The notes beneath the pieces were generated by a model, which made no database searches, had not been told where the DNA came from, and was given only the letters and a program-made list of their open reading frames with translations. This document shows positions 12,827 to 22,518 of a stretch of 64,000 nucleotides of DNA, piece after piece; positions within the stretch are counted from its first letter, which is position 1; each line of letters starts with the position of its first letter. Source of the DNA: Tetmemena sp. SeJ-2015 (taxonomy: Eukaryota; Ciliophora; Spirotrichea; Sporadotrichida; Oxytrichidae); the NCBI GenBank assembly GCA_027382625.1, contig JAJKFJ010022323.1, forward strand, positions 38,444 through 102,443, read 5' to 3'. Made by a program: the position numbers and the translations under genes.

Positions 12827-15800
12827 TCATTTTTTCAACTTTCCAAAAAATCCCTTCATTTTTCCAGTTGTAGTTTGCTTCTTTTTACCACCATCATCTT
12901 GATCTAAATAAAAAATATCGCCACTGCTTTTATTAACTTTGGAATTTGATGGCATTGTGTTTTAACTGTTAGAAGAGTTACTCTCTATATCGCTATCATG
13001 ACTGCCGTTAACTCAATGAATATAAAAACTTAATAGAGTTGTGGCCTGTATAAGCTCTCGAACTTTGCCCTAGACCCTCCTTGAACGTCATATTGTTTTC
13101 AATTTAGGACATTAACTCTCTATCAGCCGCAGTTTATTCATACTCATAAACTGCATTAAGTGCTTCTCCCAAATCCTACTTAGATCTTACAAGCTCAGTT
13201 TCTAGCATAGTAACTTACTGGCTCAATTTCTTCAAGAGTCGTTCTTTTTGTTAATTTTAACGCTAAGATCATCATTCTCCAAATCTAACTCAGCTGCTTG
13301 CATCTTTGATCTTACTAACTGATCCTCCATGGTTTGATTGAGTTTTGCCAATTCTATCAACTCATTATGCTATTAAACATTTTCCTCTCTGAGTTCTTTG
13401 ATCTTTTGTTTAAGTGTATGGTTTCATCTCCTTAAGTAGCTCCATCTCTTCTTGATTTAGACTTAAAAAAGCAAATTGAGTTATAAAGATGACTACTTTT
13501 TGGAATCTGCAGAAGGTTCTGCCGTGATATCACTTCCACTAGTTTTTTAAAGTTCTTCAATCTGCTTTCTAAGCACTTCATTTTCCACACTCAGCTTTGC
13601 TAGCTCCCTGTCACTTTAGGGATTATTCTTTTAGCTTGCTGAGTTGATATCCTTCACTTGTCTTTATAAGCCTTGATACTTCTTACTTAAGGTTCGAAAT
13701 TGTGATATAACTTTCTTCTTCCTTTTGAGCAAGCAAGCCTTGGAGCTCTTTATTTTGCCTCAACATCTCTTACTGCTCTTCTCTCTCTTTACTTCCATTA
13801 TCTCTGCTATTTTCCTTAGTAAGAGTTGCTCCCCTTTACATTGAATTACCTCTTGGGGCTCGTCTGTTGTTTTGACTATTATTGCTATCAGAAAATGTCA
13901 CCTATCCTATTCTAACTACCAGCTCTCACTGGCGATTTGCTCTGCTGGTTAGCTCTGTTTTGACTGAGAGCATTTTAAAGTTACTTCTCAAGTTCTTCAT
14001 TTCTGTCTTGTGCCTCTTTAAGTTGCTTCTTTTAACTCTCATACTTTTCTGTCTGCTCCTAAACTCTCTTCTTCAATTCTATCATCTATAGCTCAAGCAT
14101 GTTCTTTTAAGACTCAGCCTACTCCTGGTACTCATTATATTGAGCTATCTTCTCTTATTCAATGTCTGCCATTCTATCCTCTAGTTTCTTTATCTTCCTC
14201 TCTTTCTCTTTTACAAGCTTTTAAGATTAGGAGCGCTCTAATTCTAACTGCTCAAGCTGCCTTTTCAACTCATCTATCTCTTGCTGGGAATTCAAGTTTG
14301 CTTGTTTGAGCTCTATCTTAATGTTCTCAATTTACCTTGAGAGGTCTTTCTCAGAAAATAATAAAACTCCTTTTCTAAGGACTTCTTGAGCTATTCAGAG
14401 AGTTTAACCTTCTCTCCATCCACACGATCTCTCTCTTCTTTTATCTGAATGCCTAACTCTTTCACCTCTTGATGCTTCTATTACCACTCGTCAACTAGAG
14501 TTTATCTCTGTCTCAGTTCTTTCCTCAGATCGTCGGACTCTCTTTCAAGGGCAGCAATTTTTTCCTTGAGTGACTACTCCATCTAAGTTGAGGTCTAGTT
14601 TGCCACTATTTAGTCTCTACAAGTTATTGCCTTGATTTCTCTAAGTTTGTATTCACACATAAATTATTTGAAATCCAATTAATCTATTCAACGTGTCTAT
14701 GTCAGTTTGCTGCTATTTAATGAGCTTCTCCTTGTCCTTGAGTCTATTTTAAGCCTCTTGTAAATCCTTTTCAGTGTGCTCAATCTTCAGTGTTAGAGTC
14801 CTCAACTTCTGCTGATTATTCTAAGATTCCTCTTACTGTAGCTTTGCATTAGTATTGCTCGCCTCTTGAAGTTATCTTTGCAGATCTTTACTCTCTTACT
14901 CCAAGTCTTCAAGCTTATTTTTCATTTTAGCTACCTAATTTTCTCCCTACTAGCACTTAAGAGTCAGTCTATCTTTCTCTGCCTCTGCCCTGTGGACTTC
15001 ATTTTCTAGTTTGTTTATCTATTTAGCGTGTTCATCTTTGTCCTTTATAATCTGCTGAATCTATTTTTAGTAGTCCTCTATTAATCTAAGCTTTTCTTGC
15101 TCTAGTTACTCTACTTTCTTCTATAAGCCTTGCTGCTAAAACGCTTGAGCGAGGGCATTATGACTACGATAATAAGGATATAGAAAATGACATTTAATTG
15201 ACTGGCTAATGAATTTAGGCCTTGGGTTTATCGCTCTAGGATAAATTGGTCTAAGATGCTGTCTAAGAGAGTGTATCGTCTTGGTTTCTACTAGATTAGG
15301 CTAGCTTAGCATTTTAGAAAGCTAAGCTAGAAACACCTGGGCCTCCTTTATTCCCAAGAGTAATCTTTTCAAGATTAATGTCATTAAGTTAACTCAGATT
15401 GTTCGCAGCTGAAGAATTATTTTTGTCTCTTAGCTTATCTGCTTTCTCCTCCTCAATCACTTTAAAACTTTAAAAACAACTTCAAGATCCTTGTTTGTAG
15501 GAGGTCTGTTGAGACGAACCTTAGAGATGGTTCTTTTCTTGACTAAATCTGAGGCACTCATCCTTTAAGATCCTGGCTGTCTTAATCTTCCTATTTTATC
15601 GATCTTTAAGACTCTAATGCTTAATCATTATTACTTCTTTAATATAAACTTAACTATATCTATCGGTTTTTTAGTCATCAGTTCCACTTAATGAGAGTGG
15701 CTGCTTCTTAAACCAGAGGCTCGGAGCATTTTGATTTTGTTACTCAAGCTCTCTGACACCCCACTAGCACTCTTACCTCCATCATCACCATTGCTGCTTT

Positions 15801-16948
15801 GTTTGCTCAGCTGACTTTAGAGCTATTATCTACTCTAGTTGCTTGAGTCAATCAGCCTCTAGGGATCAAATCCGCCTGCAGTTTCTTTGCCATCAGCGCC
15901 AATTGGAACTGCTTTTCCTATCATGAGAGGAGGCTTAGTTGGATCATTACTGTTCTTTATGTAGTTTTTATTGTCACTGGTTTGCGGCCTCTGCGGAGTC
16001 CTCCTCCCTTAGCCTCTTCTTCAAATTCCTCAATATCTTATATGCAATAATTCCAAACTATTAGCATTATAATATCGAACTCAGAGTCAACACCACTATC
16101 TACGGAGAGCACATCTGACATTTAAGAAAGTGAGTCTCCATTTCCTCCTCCCACATAAGTTGACTTGAGGGAGAATTCAAGCATCCCATTATACTCTGGC
16201 TTGCATTTATCTATTTTCACTCGTTTTTTCAAAGGCTCAGGCAAATCCACTGCCTCTCCTAAGTTGATTTTAACTATGCCCACATTTTTGGATGCCTCTC
16301 CTTTTATAAACTGAATATACAGGCTTGCCTAAAATTAATCATGAGCATTACTTTGACTTGGAATAAATTTTAATATTGGCTTAAGACTATTCCTCTTCTT
16401 TTGCATGCTTTTACTTACATTTTTCTCTACAAAGGACCCATTTCTGGGATTTTTGTTGATAGTTGAGACCATTGAGAGCGTCTCATTGAATTCAAATTGC
16501 TTTACTTCTTAACCCATTAGTGGCTTTAGTTTGGATTCTAGTCTCTTAGGTCCTATACAAATAAGTTTTAGATTTATGCAAAAAAAGGATTTAGAAAGAG
16601 AAGACTTCATAAATCATCAAAAATGGCACGATAGGAAAATTTCTCACAAGATTTTAAAAGTCTACAAAGAAAATAGAAAGTTTTAAAAACTGGTTTCACC
16701 AGAATTACTCAGTCTAAATGACAATAATTGAGCATTGTTAATCCATTTTTGTAATGACTCGCATAAATACATACCTTTCTTGAAGATCAAGTTTACATTT
16801 ATCGTATAAGGAAGGTCTAGCTCCACCTTATTATTTATTTGAAATAAATTGAATTATATTTCTATGAAATAACTTAACTAATAATTATAGTGAGTTCAAA
16901 GAGGTATCTCATGGCTACTGTGCCAATCTTTTTTCTAAACTGTGCCAT
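12827..16948 (-). CDS. Long coiled-coil protein with NT-C2-like N terminus
   Basis: The start ATG is at 16948 (MAQFRKKIGTVAMRYLFEL); the next coding piece reads ELDLPYTINVNLIFKKG and continues across a 222-nt intron into PKRLESKLKPLMGQEV, ending that region with FSLKSTYVGGG. Length and strand pattern fit the NT-C2 membrane-binding domain found at the front of some coiled-coil adaptors. About 1000 residues of Lys/Glu/Leu/Gln heptad-like sequence follow (15500-13300), typical of a rod. The C terminus is basic, KMKGFFGKLKK, then TGA at 12827-12829. Several frame breaks remain unexplained. Which cellular tether or cytoskeletal role it has cannot be told from the sequence. Confidence 0.6.
16553..16774 (-). 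other. GT..AG intron, 222 nt
   Basis: On the minus strand it starts GTATGT and ends TTTGTATAG. Splicing joins NLIFKKG to PKRLESK in frame inside the C2-like domain. Confidence 0.75.
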
Positions 16949-17226
16949 TTTTAAAAATAGTCTACACTGATTAATCTTCTACTAATTTTTGCAAATTATT
17001 GCTAAAATAATGCTCTCTATTCTCTCATTAGTTGAATTTCATATAAAAACAAAGTTAACTTCATGCAAGTAAATTTCATTCTGTGGAATTAATTCTGACA
17101 ATATTTATAATAATTGTATAACTAGCAAATGCTCCTACGATGAAAATTGCTAAAGTTGCTCACTGATGAAAATTTAATTTAAGTTAAGTACTTTACTGCT
17201 ATTGAATCATGCTTCTCATATTTAAA
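16949..17226. other. AT-rich non-coding stretch
   Basis: No open frame of note on either strand. It lies between the coiled-coil gene start and the last inverted segment of the scrambled phosphatase. Confidence 0.5.
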
Positions 17227-17733
17227 TGTGGATCCAGTTGTGAATTAGTGAAGTCAATAAATTGAGAAAGAATTCTTCTTACTTGGTTGAAGGGGTAGTT
17301 TGCATACTCTAGAGTGTGCTCATGTCCGTTGAGGTAAGTTTCAAGCTTACTATATACTCTTTCATGTGGTAAGTCCAAACTATTGAAGTGTCGTTGTCCC
17401 AAGCATTCATTGTATCTACCATCCACTCGAACATTACGTTTCCAAGTGCAGTAATCTTAGGGTCACCGCAGGTAACATCCATCAGTCTTTTCTTACAAAA
17501 TAAGCACCTGTTCCATTTGGATAGGAGTAGTTTGCGCAAAGAGCAATCATATTAAAATTTCACTTCATTTACTTTCCATTGCCGATGTCAAACTTCTAGG
17601 AGTAGTATTGATTGGGCATATATATTTCCAAATGTTTTAAAGCTAATTTCATCTAACCGCATAGATAGTTTTGTTTTTCAATCTTCGCAAAAAAGAAGTC
17701 GATCTGATTTCTAGGATCAGTCTTATTGCTGAT
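17227..17733 (-). other. Inverted even-numbered MDSs (2-14) of phosphatase copy 1
   Basis: Seven gene segments on the minus strand, in order from right to left: MDS2 17695-17733, MDS4 17652-17674, MDS6 17572-17621, MDS8 17505-17546, MDS10 17374-17491, MDS12 17281-17336, MDS14 17227-17253. Pointers linking them to the plus-strand pieces: 1/2 ATCAGCAATA, 2/3 GACTTC, 3/4 ACAAA, 4/5 TTAGA, 5/6 ATATGCCCAA, 6/7 CAATGGAAAG, 7/8 TTGCTCTTTG, 8/9 GAACAGGTG, 9/10 AAAAGACT, 10/11 ATAGTTTGGA, 11/12 TACCTCAA, 12/13 AACCAAGT, 13/14 CTTCA, 14/15 AACTGGATCCACA. MDS4 is only 23 bp including both pointers. Read alone, this stretch looks like a broken phosphatase on the wrong strand. Confidence 0.94.
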
Positions 17734-18978
17734 TAAACTAAAATTTATTTGAATAAAGTGTTGAATTCTGGATATGAACTATAATTTTTATTAGTATTGA
17801 TCTATCTAATAAAGAAAATGAATATTTCTAAGCTTCAAAGCCTAACGCTAGCTTCGGTATTGAGCGTAGTTGGAATCGCATCACTAGCTAAAGCAGATAA
17901 AGTAGGAATAGATTTCTTCATGGTTGGTGACTATGGGTGGGTGCAAGATCTCTCTGACTCAGTAGTGACTTTCAACAAAATGAATGACATCATCAGCAAT
18001 ATAATGAATATGATGAGGATTTAGACTTCATGATGACTATGGGAGACAATCTCTATCCAAAGGATTCCAAAAATCCTACTGACGAAGAGTTTGATCAAAT
18101 GATGGGTCTCTTTAACACCAGAGACAATTTGAAAGACAAATTTACATTAGAGGAAACCACGACTGCTACTTTGATATAAACAAGGAGGTTGAGCTCGGCA
18201 AGAGATATCCTAATTGGAATATGCCCAACTTAACAATGGAAAGAAATTTGGAGTCCTTTTTGTTGACTCATGCCTTGCTCTTTGATGTTTAGTAAGAACA
18301 GGTGGCCACTTGTTGATGTCATCAGAATTCGCTTCTCCTGAGGTTAAAAGACTATTGACACAGATATAAGAAAGCTTTAACTATTATAACTCTATAGTTT
18401 GGAAGGCAACTGTGCAGCATCATCCCCTCTTTGGAAAATGGTACCAAGACTATCAGACATCTCGTGACTGACTATCTACCTCTAATGCTTCAACACAAAT
18501 TTGACTTCTACCTCAAACGAAATTAAAAACCAAGTGTCTTTGATGAACTAAACTATGGAAAAGCATGAACCTAAGGGCAGGCTTCAAGATTATCAGTGCC
18601 TTGGTAACTAAGAGCTTTTGTATGGATCTACCTCTAGATACTCTGAGTATCAGAAGGGATTCGGCCTTCATAATTTAAAGAACTGGATCCACAGGATATG
18701 ATCTGTATAAAATTTGCCCAGCCCTTCCCTCAATCAATAGATTGTATTCTCTGAGTTAAATTAGCATAGTAATTGATTGAATGGGCAGATATAAATACGC
18801 TTAAAACGTGTACCATGGCTTCTCGCAAGTCCATGTTGACGAGCATGAGTTCACTGTGAAGATGCTTGGAGTAAATGAGACATCAAATGAGCTTCTTGAG
18901 CTTTACAAGGTGACTGTGCTCAATCCTGCTACTAAGGATTAACAACTCAAGAATCACACCCTTCCTGTCTATGAATGA
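17227..18978 (+). CDS. Scrambled metallophosphatase (purple/tartrate-resistant acid phosphatase type), copy 1
   Basis: Secreted or lysosomal-type acid phosphatase. It has a signal peptide (residues 1 to about 27) and all five metal-binding blocks of the purple acid phosphatase fold: FMVGDYG, MGDNLYP, RGNHDCYF, VQHHPLFGKW and NGHEHTL. In the germline it is in pieces. Odd-numbered MDSs lie in order on the plus strand: 1 17818-18001, 3 18024-18140, 5 18147-18228, 7 18234-18284, 9 18296-18353, 11 18394-18516, 13 18528-18670, 15 18681-18734, 16 18780-18978. Even MDSs 2-14 lie inverted at 17227-17733. Each junction has an identical pointer of 5-13 bp (3 bp at 15/16). Joined lengths sum to 1246 nt; one extra A near 18457 (CAGACATC where copy 2 has CAGCATC) explains the remainder and leaves 414 codons plus TGA. 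The GHEH block is encoded entirely in an inverted segment. Confidence 0.95.
18735..18782 (+). other. IES 15/16 of phosphatase copy 1, pointer AAT
   Basis: AAT at 18732-18734 and 18780-18782. Removal joins CPALPS to MGRYKYAQN, matching copy 2, which has an IES with the same pointer at the same place. Confidence 0.85.
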
Positions 18979-19011
18979 GTAAAAGCTCTTAACTTTAAAC
19001 CTATATCGAAA

Positions 19012-19450
19012 TTATTTGTCATTTTTATTCCTCAAATAAATAAAGGTATCTATCTTCCATCTTGGAGGTAAGTAAGTTTCTATCAGGAAGAGGCTTGTTA
19101 TTCTGTTCAGATTAAATATAAACCATATAAAGGCAGTCCACAAAATAAGGGTTAATAATTTGATAAAATTGCAACTAAAATTATGAACGGAAGAAATAAT
19201 AACGTTATCGATGTCTATATTGGGCCTTACGAGCTTTACCAAGAGAGAGCTAAAAGCAAATTCCCTCACAATAGATATTCAATAGATATTTCTTCTTCTC
19301 TCTATTATAGAGTTACATTAGCTTTGATGGATGATGGGGTCGTGCAAGTAAGATACTATGAAGACAGCAGATTCCTCTCTCAATAAAAATTAAAGCCCAT
19401 GGGCAATAAATTCAATTAAACTAATCGAGTATGCTAAATTTTTACATGAT
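19012..19450 (+). CDS. Unidentified open segment
   Basis: A continuous TGA-only frame from about 19030 to TGA near 19450, containing SVQIKYKPYKGSPQNKG, VIDVYIGPYELYQ and YYRVTLALMDDGVVQVRYY. Alternating hydrophobic and polar residues suggest a beta-rich domain. No upstream ATG is obvious before 19183. It sits between phosphatase copy 1 and ligase copy 1 on the same strand and could be a separate small gene or an extra 5' segment of the ligase gene. Not recognised. Confidence 0.35.
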
Positions 19451-19470
19451 TAAATAGTGGTGTTCCTGAG

Positions 19471-20844
19471 ATGGCTGATTTAGAAAAAGCTCTAAAAGAT
19501 TTTAGAACCGAGGGCTTTGTAGACAAGTAAGAATTAGAAGAAAGAAAATAGGAGTAGAAATAAAAAAGAGAGGCCGCTAAATAGCTGAAGAACGTCTAAG
19601 TAGGGCAAAAGAGATCAGCTGCTAATAGAGATTCCTCAGTTTCTAGTCAGTAGTCTGATTAGGACCTCAAGAAGAGAAAGGCTTCTGACCTTGGGAACAT
19701 TTTAAAGTATGCTCTTTAAATTTTAAACGGCAAGTCTGATCAGAAAAATATTTCAGCATCAGCCAGCTAGAGCTAGGCAGCAAGTGGAAAGTCAACTGCA
19801 GATAAGTCTCAAGAAGAGGAAAAGAAGTGAAGAAGAGAGAGGTGAAAGAAGAAGAAAAGAAGCAACTCTATTTAGAGCCCAGAAGATCAGAGAGAAATGT
19901 AGGCAAAGATTAGATAGACTATGACATTGATAAGATCTTAGATGCAGCTGATGCTACTCTCGGAAATTAGTTGCTTTATTAAATGGCGATCCAATGGAAG
20001 ATGACAAAGCTGGAGGAGGATGTATCAACGTAATGTTGGCTTAGACTTATGATCCTGAGAAGCATAATCCTGCAGGCTGGTTAATGTCTGAGAAGTTAGA
20101 TGGAGTTCGCTGCTACTGGAATGGCTCTGCCATGTATACTCGCAACAAGCATATCTTTTACCCTCCCGATTGGTTCAAGAAGCAGCTTCCTAGCAATCTT
20201 TGTCTAGATGGAGAGCTGTGGACAAAAAGAGGTGACTTCTAAAAGATTGTGAGTATTGTAAGGAGACAGGATAAGAATGAAGAATGGAAGAGCATAAAGT
20301 ACATGGTCTATGATGCTCCTAAGGTAAAGGGCTCTTTATAATTATATTGCACATTTAAGCAGAGACTAAAGAAAATGCATGATGTGATTGATAAGCTTAA
20401 CTCGCAGCATGTTATGGTGCATCCTCATCACGAATGTAAAGACTTCGAACACTTAACTTAGGAACTTGATAAAGTCACAGCTGACGGTGGCGAAGGAATG
20501 ATGATCAAAGATCCTAATTCTCTCTACGAAGGGAGAAGATCTGAGTTTCTTCTTAAAGTTAAGAAATTCGATGATGCAGAAGTTAGATATTATTTTTTGA
20601 CTGTATTTCAGAGGCGACAGTTACTGGACACAAAAAGGGTACTGGAAGGTGCAGCGGGATGATGGGAGCAATATTTGTAACTGATGATAATGGTATTGAA
20701 TTTAAAATTGGATCAGGATTTAACGATGCTCAGAGAATGAAGCCACCCAAGATTGGGAGCAGAGTTACTTTCAAATATATGGGCAAAAGTAATTCAGGCA
20801 AACCTCGTTTCCCAATTTTTATGAGAGTGCATCCAGGCATGTGA
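19471..20844 (+). CDS. ATP-dependent DNA ligase, minimal type, copy 1
   Basis: Seals nicks using an enzyme-AMP intermediate. After a Lys/Glu/Gln/Ser-rich N-terminal extension (19471-19960) come the nucleotidyltransferase motifs: catalytic lysine in SEKLDGVRCYW, LDGELWTKRGDF (motif III), IKYMVYDAPK (IIIa), DGGEGMMIKDP (IV), FLLKVKKF (V). The OB-fold domain ends the protein (IGSGFND, PPKIGSRVTFKYMGKSN, PRFPIFMRVHPGM). This is the compact ligase plan without DNA-binding or BRCT domains. Start is the ATG at 19471; end is TGA at 20842. One IES is certain (20581-20612) and two are likely. Frame slips near 19830 and 19970 in the linker are unresolved. It has a paralogue at 24104-25156. Confidence 0.85.
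19707..19727 (+). other. Probable IES, 21 bp, pointer ATTTTAAA
   Basis: ATTTTAAA at 19699-19706 and 19720-19727. Removal gives DLGNILNGKSDQ in frame. The insert has no stop and is a multiple of three, so it could also be coding. Confidence 0.5.
20333..20350 (+). other. Possible IES, 18 bp, pointer GC
   Basis: GC at 20331-20332 and 20349-20350. Removal gives DAPKVKGTFKQRLKKM, close to the spacing in ligase copy 2. The pointer is only 2 bp and the insert is in frame, so support is limited. Confidence 0.4.
20581..20612 (+). other. IES, 32 bp, pointer CAGA
   Basis: CAGA at 20577-20580 and 20609-20612. Removal restores KKFDDAEATVTGHKKG; ligase copy 2 reads KKFEDAEATIIAHEPG with no insert. The insert looks like GTTAG..TTTCAG, but splicing there leaves an extra base and breaks the frame, whereas pointer excision does not. 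Confidence 0.87.
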
Positions 20845-21367
20845 TTGTAAATATAAAAAAATTAGAGTAAAGAAACTAGCTTAATTATAAATATAACTCA
20901 CCAAATTACTTATCTAAAAGAGATCATCAACATAAAATACATGCAATATACTATAAAAATACAATTTTTGATTTACTTAGTATAAATAAGCTTTTTTTCT
21001 TGATAAAAATTGTTATAATTTTAAAACTCAAAATTTATCTTTTTTTAAAAACCCCATATTTTTAAAATTTTAAAAAAATTTTTGGGGTTCTTATTTTAAC
21101 TTATAAAAAATTTAATAAAATTTAATTTTTTTTTTTAATTTAAAAAAATTTTGAAAAAGGGTTTAAATTTTTTTAATATAAATCCCTTTTAAAAATACTT
21201 TTATTTATAATAAATTTAAAAAATTTTTTTATAAAATTTAAAAGTTGAATGAAAAGCTTAAATAAATTGAAATATACTTATAGATGATAAATACTTTAGT
21301 TACCAAGCTTATGCTTATATTACTCATTATATTTATATACTATAGCGCATGTGTGATATGTATATTT
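20845..21367. other. AT-rich non-coding stretch with telomere-like inverted patch
   Basis: Downstream of ligase copy 1. Around 21045-21095 AACCCC and GGGGTT face each other across an A/T tract. Long A and T runs to 21250 look like weakly determined sequence. No gene seen. Confidence 0.4.
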
Positions 21368-21870
21368 TCAAGCTGCGATGAGCACTTAAGCTCTCTGAGG
21401 ACTTGCAGGAGCAGATTATTATTTTTATCTGAGGAGAATCATTGACTTTCCTACAAATCTACTCTTATTTCTTAAACTGATGGGCGAGAGTGGTTCTGAA
21501 GCCTGAGCTTTAGAGAGCGATTTAGGAGAAGCAATCTTAAGACTCTTTACTCTGCTCTTGAGAATATTGGTAGCATTTCTGGTTGATTTAAATCTTCTGT
21601 CCTTAATTAAATTAAAAAGTGAATTAATTTAATCTGGGTCTTTGCTTGCAAAAGGAGGATATCTAGTTTGTCCAATATTCCCTTGCTTAAGATTAGAGTC
21701 TTCTTGCTTCGTAATGAGGGGAGGCCTAATGTTTTAATGGTCTTCTCTAATTTGGAAGTTCTTGGTTGCTTAAATTTATTGATAGTCCTGCTCCTCAAGC
21801 TGAGCATCACTCTTCTTAGAGGAGCTCCGTAGGTAATGGATGATTAGGTTTAGGCATTCATGTTCTTCAT
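21368..21870 (-). CDS. Unidentified small Ser/Lys/Gln-rich protein
   Basis: On the minus strand an ATG at 21870 starts MKNMNAQTQSSITYGAPLRR. One frame change near 21795 then gives a TGA-only open frame (SDAQLEEQDYQQIQATKNF .. SLKIASPKSLSKAQASEPL .. SAPASPQRAQ) ending at TGA 21368-21370. Serine-proline pairs and basic residues suggest a disordered phosphoprotein. No counterpart is seen beside phosphatase copy 1. Not recognised. Confidence 0.4.
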
Positions 21871-22163
21871 GTTTTGAGTTGGAGTATAGTGTTGTGTGTG
21901 TGAGATCAGAAACTATTGTTTGATTAATTTAAAATTATAAGCAGACTTGGGTTTATATAGTCAAATTAAAATCTGATCAATATACTGGTCTCCAACAACT
22001 TATTTCTAATTCCCTAATCTATCATATTTATCCAAACTACCATGAATTTCTTAATGTCAAATCTTAGAATTTAACATTACTGCTTTTATAAAGGAAATAA
22101 TTACAGATTGTTTAAGCCAGTTGAGCCACTTGTGAATTGATGAATTACTTATATTATAGTATA

Positions 22164-22518
22164 GGTAGTTTGCATACTCGAGAGTGCATTATATTATGTG
22201 ATAGCCTTCCAAACTATTTTGGGATCAGCTTCCCATGCGATCATAGTTTAGTTAATCCAATCAAACATAGCGTTCCCTTGAGCTGTCACCACAGGGTCTC
22301 CGCAAGTAACATCTTTAAGTCATCATATTATCATTATAGTTGACCGCCAGTGCCATTTGCATAAGAAAAGTTTGAGCAGAGAGCTAGGCATGAACAAATT
22401 CTTACTTTTTGTTTACTCCAATTTCAAATAGCCAACTATATAATACTACAAAACTCTGACAGCGTAAATTGTCTTGCTAATAAAAGAGCAAATCTATGTT
22501 ATTCCTAGGGTCACTCTG
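22164..22518 (-). other. Inverted even-numbered MDSs (2-12) of phosphatase copy 2
   Basis: Minus-strand segments, right to left: MDS2 22490-22518, MDS4 22454-22478, MDS6 22407-22432, MDS8 22338-22390, MDS10 22204-22321, MDS12 22164-22186. Pointers: 1/2 CAGAGTGACC, 2/3 ATAGATTT, 3/4 AGCAAGA, 4/5 TCAGAG, 5/6 GCTATTTGAA, 6/7 CAAAA, 7/8 TGCCT, 8/9 GTCAACT, 9/10 GACTTA, 10/11 GGAAGGC, 11/12 CACTCT, 12/13 AACTACC. Segment boundaries fall at nearly the same protein positions as in copy 1, but none of the pointer sequences is the same. Confidence 0.94.

Noticed and set aside
17199..17539. Independent truncated phosphatase pseudogene on the minus strand
   Set aside because: The pieces match exactly the gaps of the plus-strand gene and are bounded by shared pointers, so they are segments of that gene.
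20581..20612. Ordinary intron (starts GTTAG after an A, ends TTTCAG)
   Set aside because: Splicing at those ends shifts the frame by one; excision at CAGA repeats keeps it and matches the uninterrupted paralogue.
20990..21250. Internal telomere marking a chromosome end
   Set aside because: Only single G4/C4 words are present, with no tandem (G4T4)n array, and both flanks continue normally.
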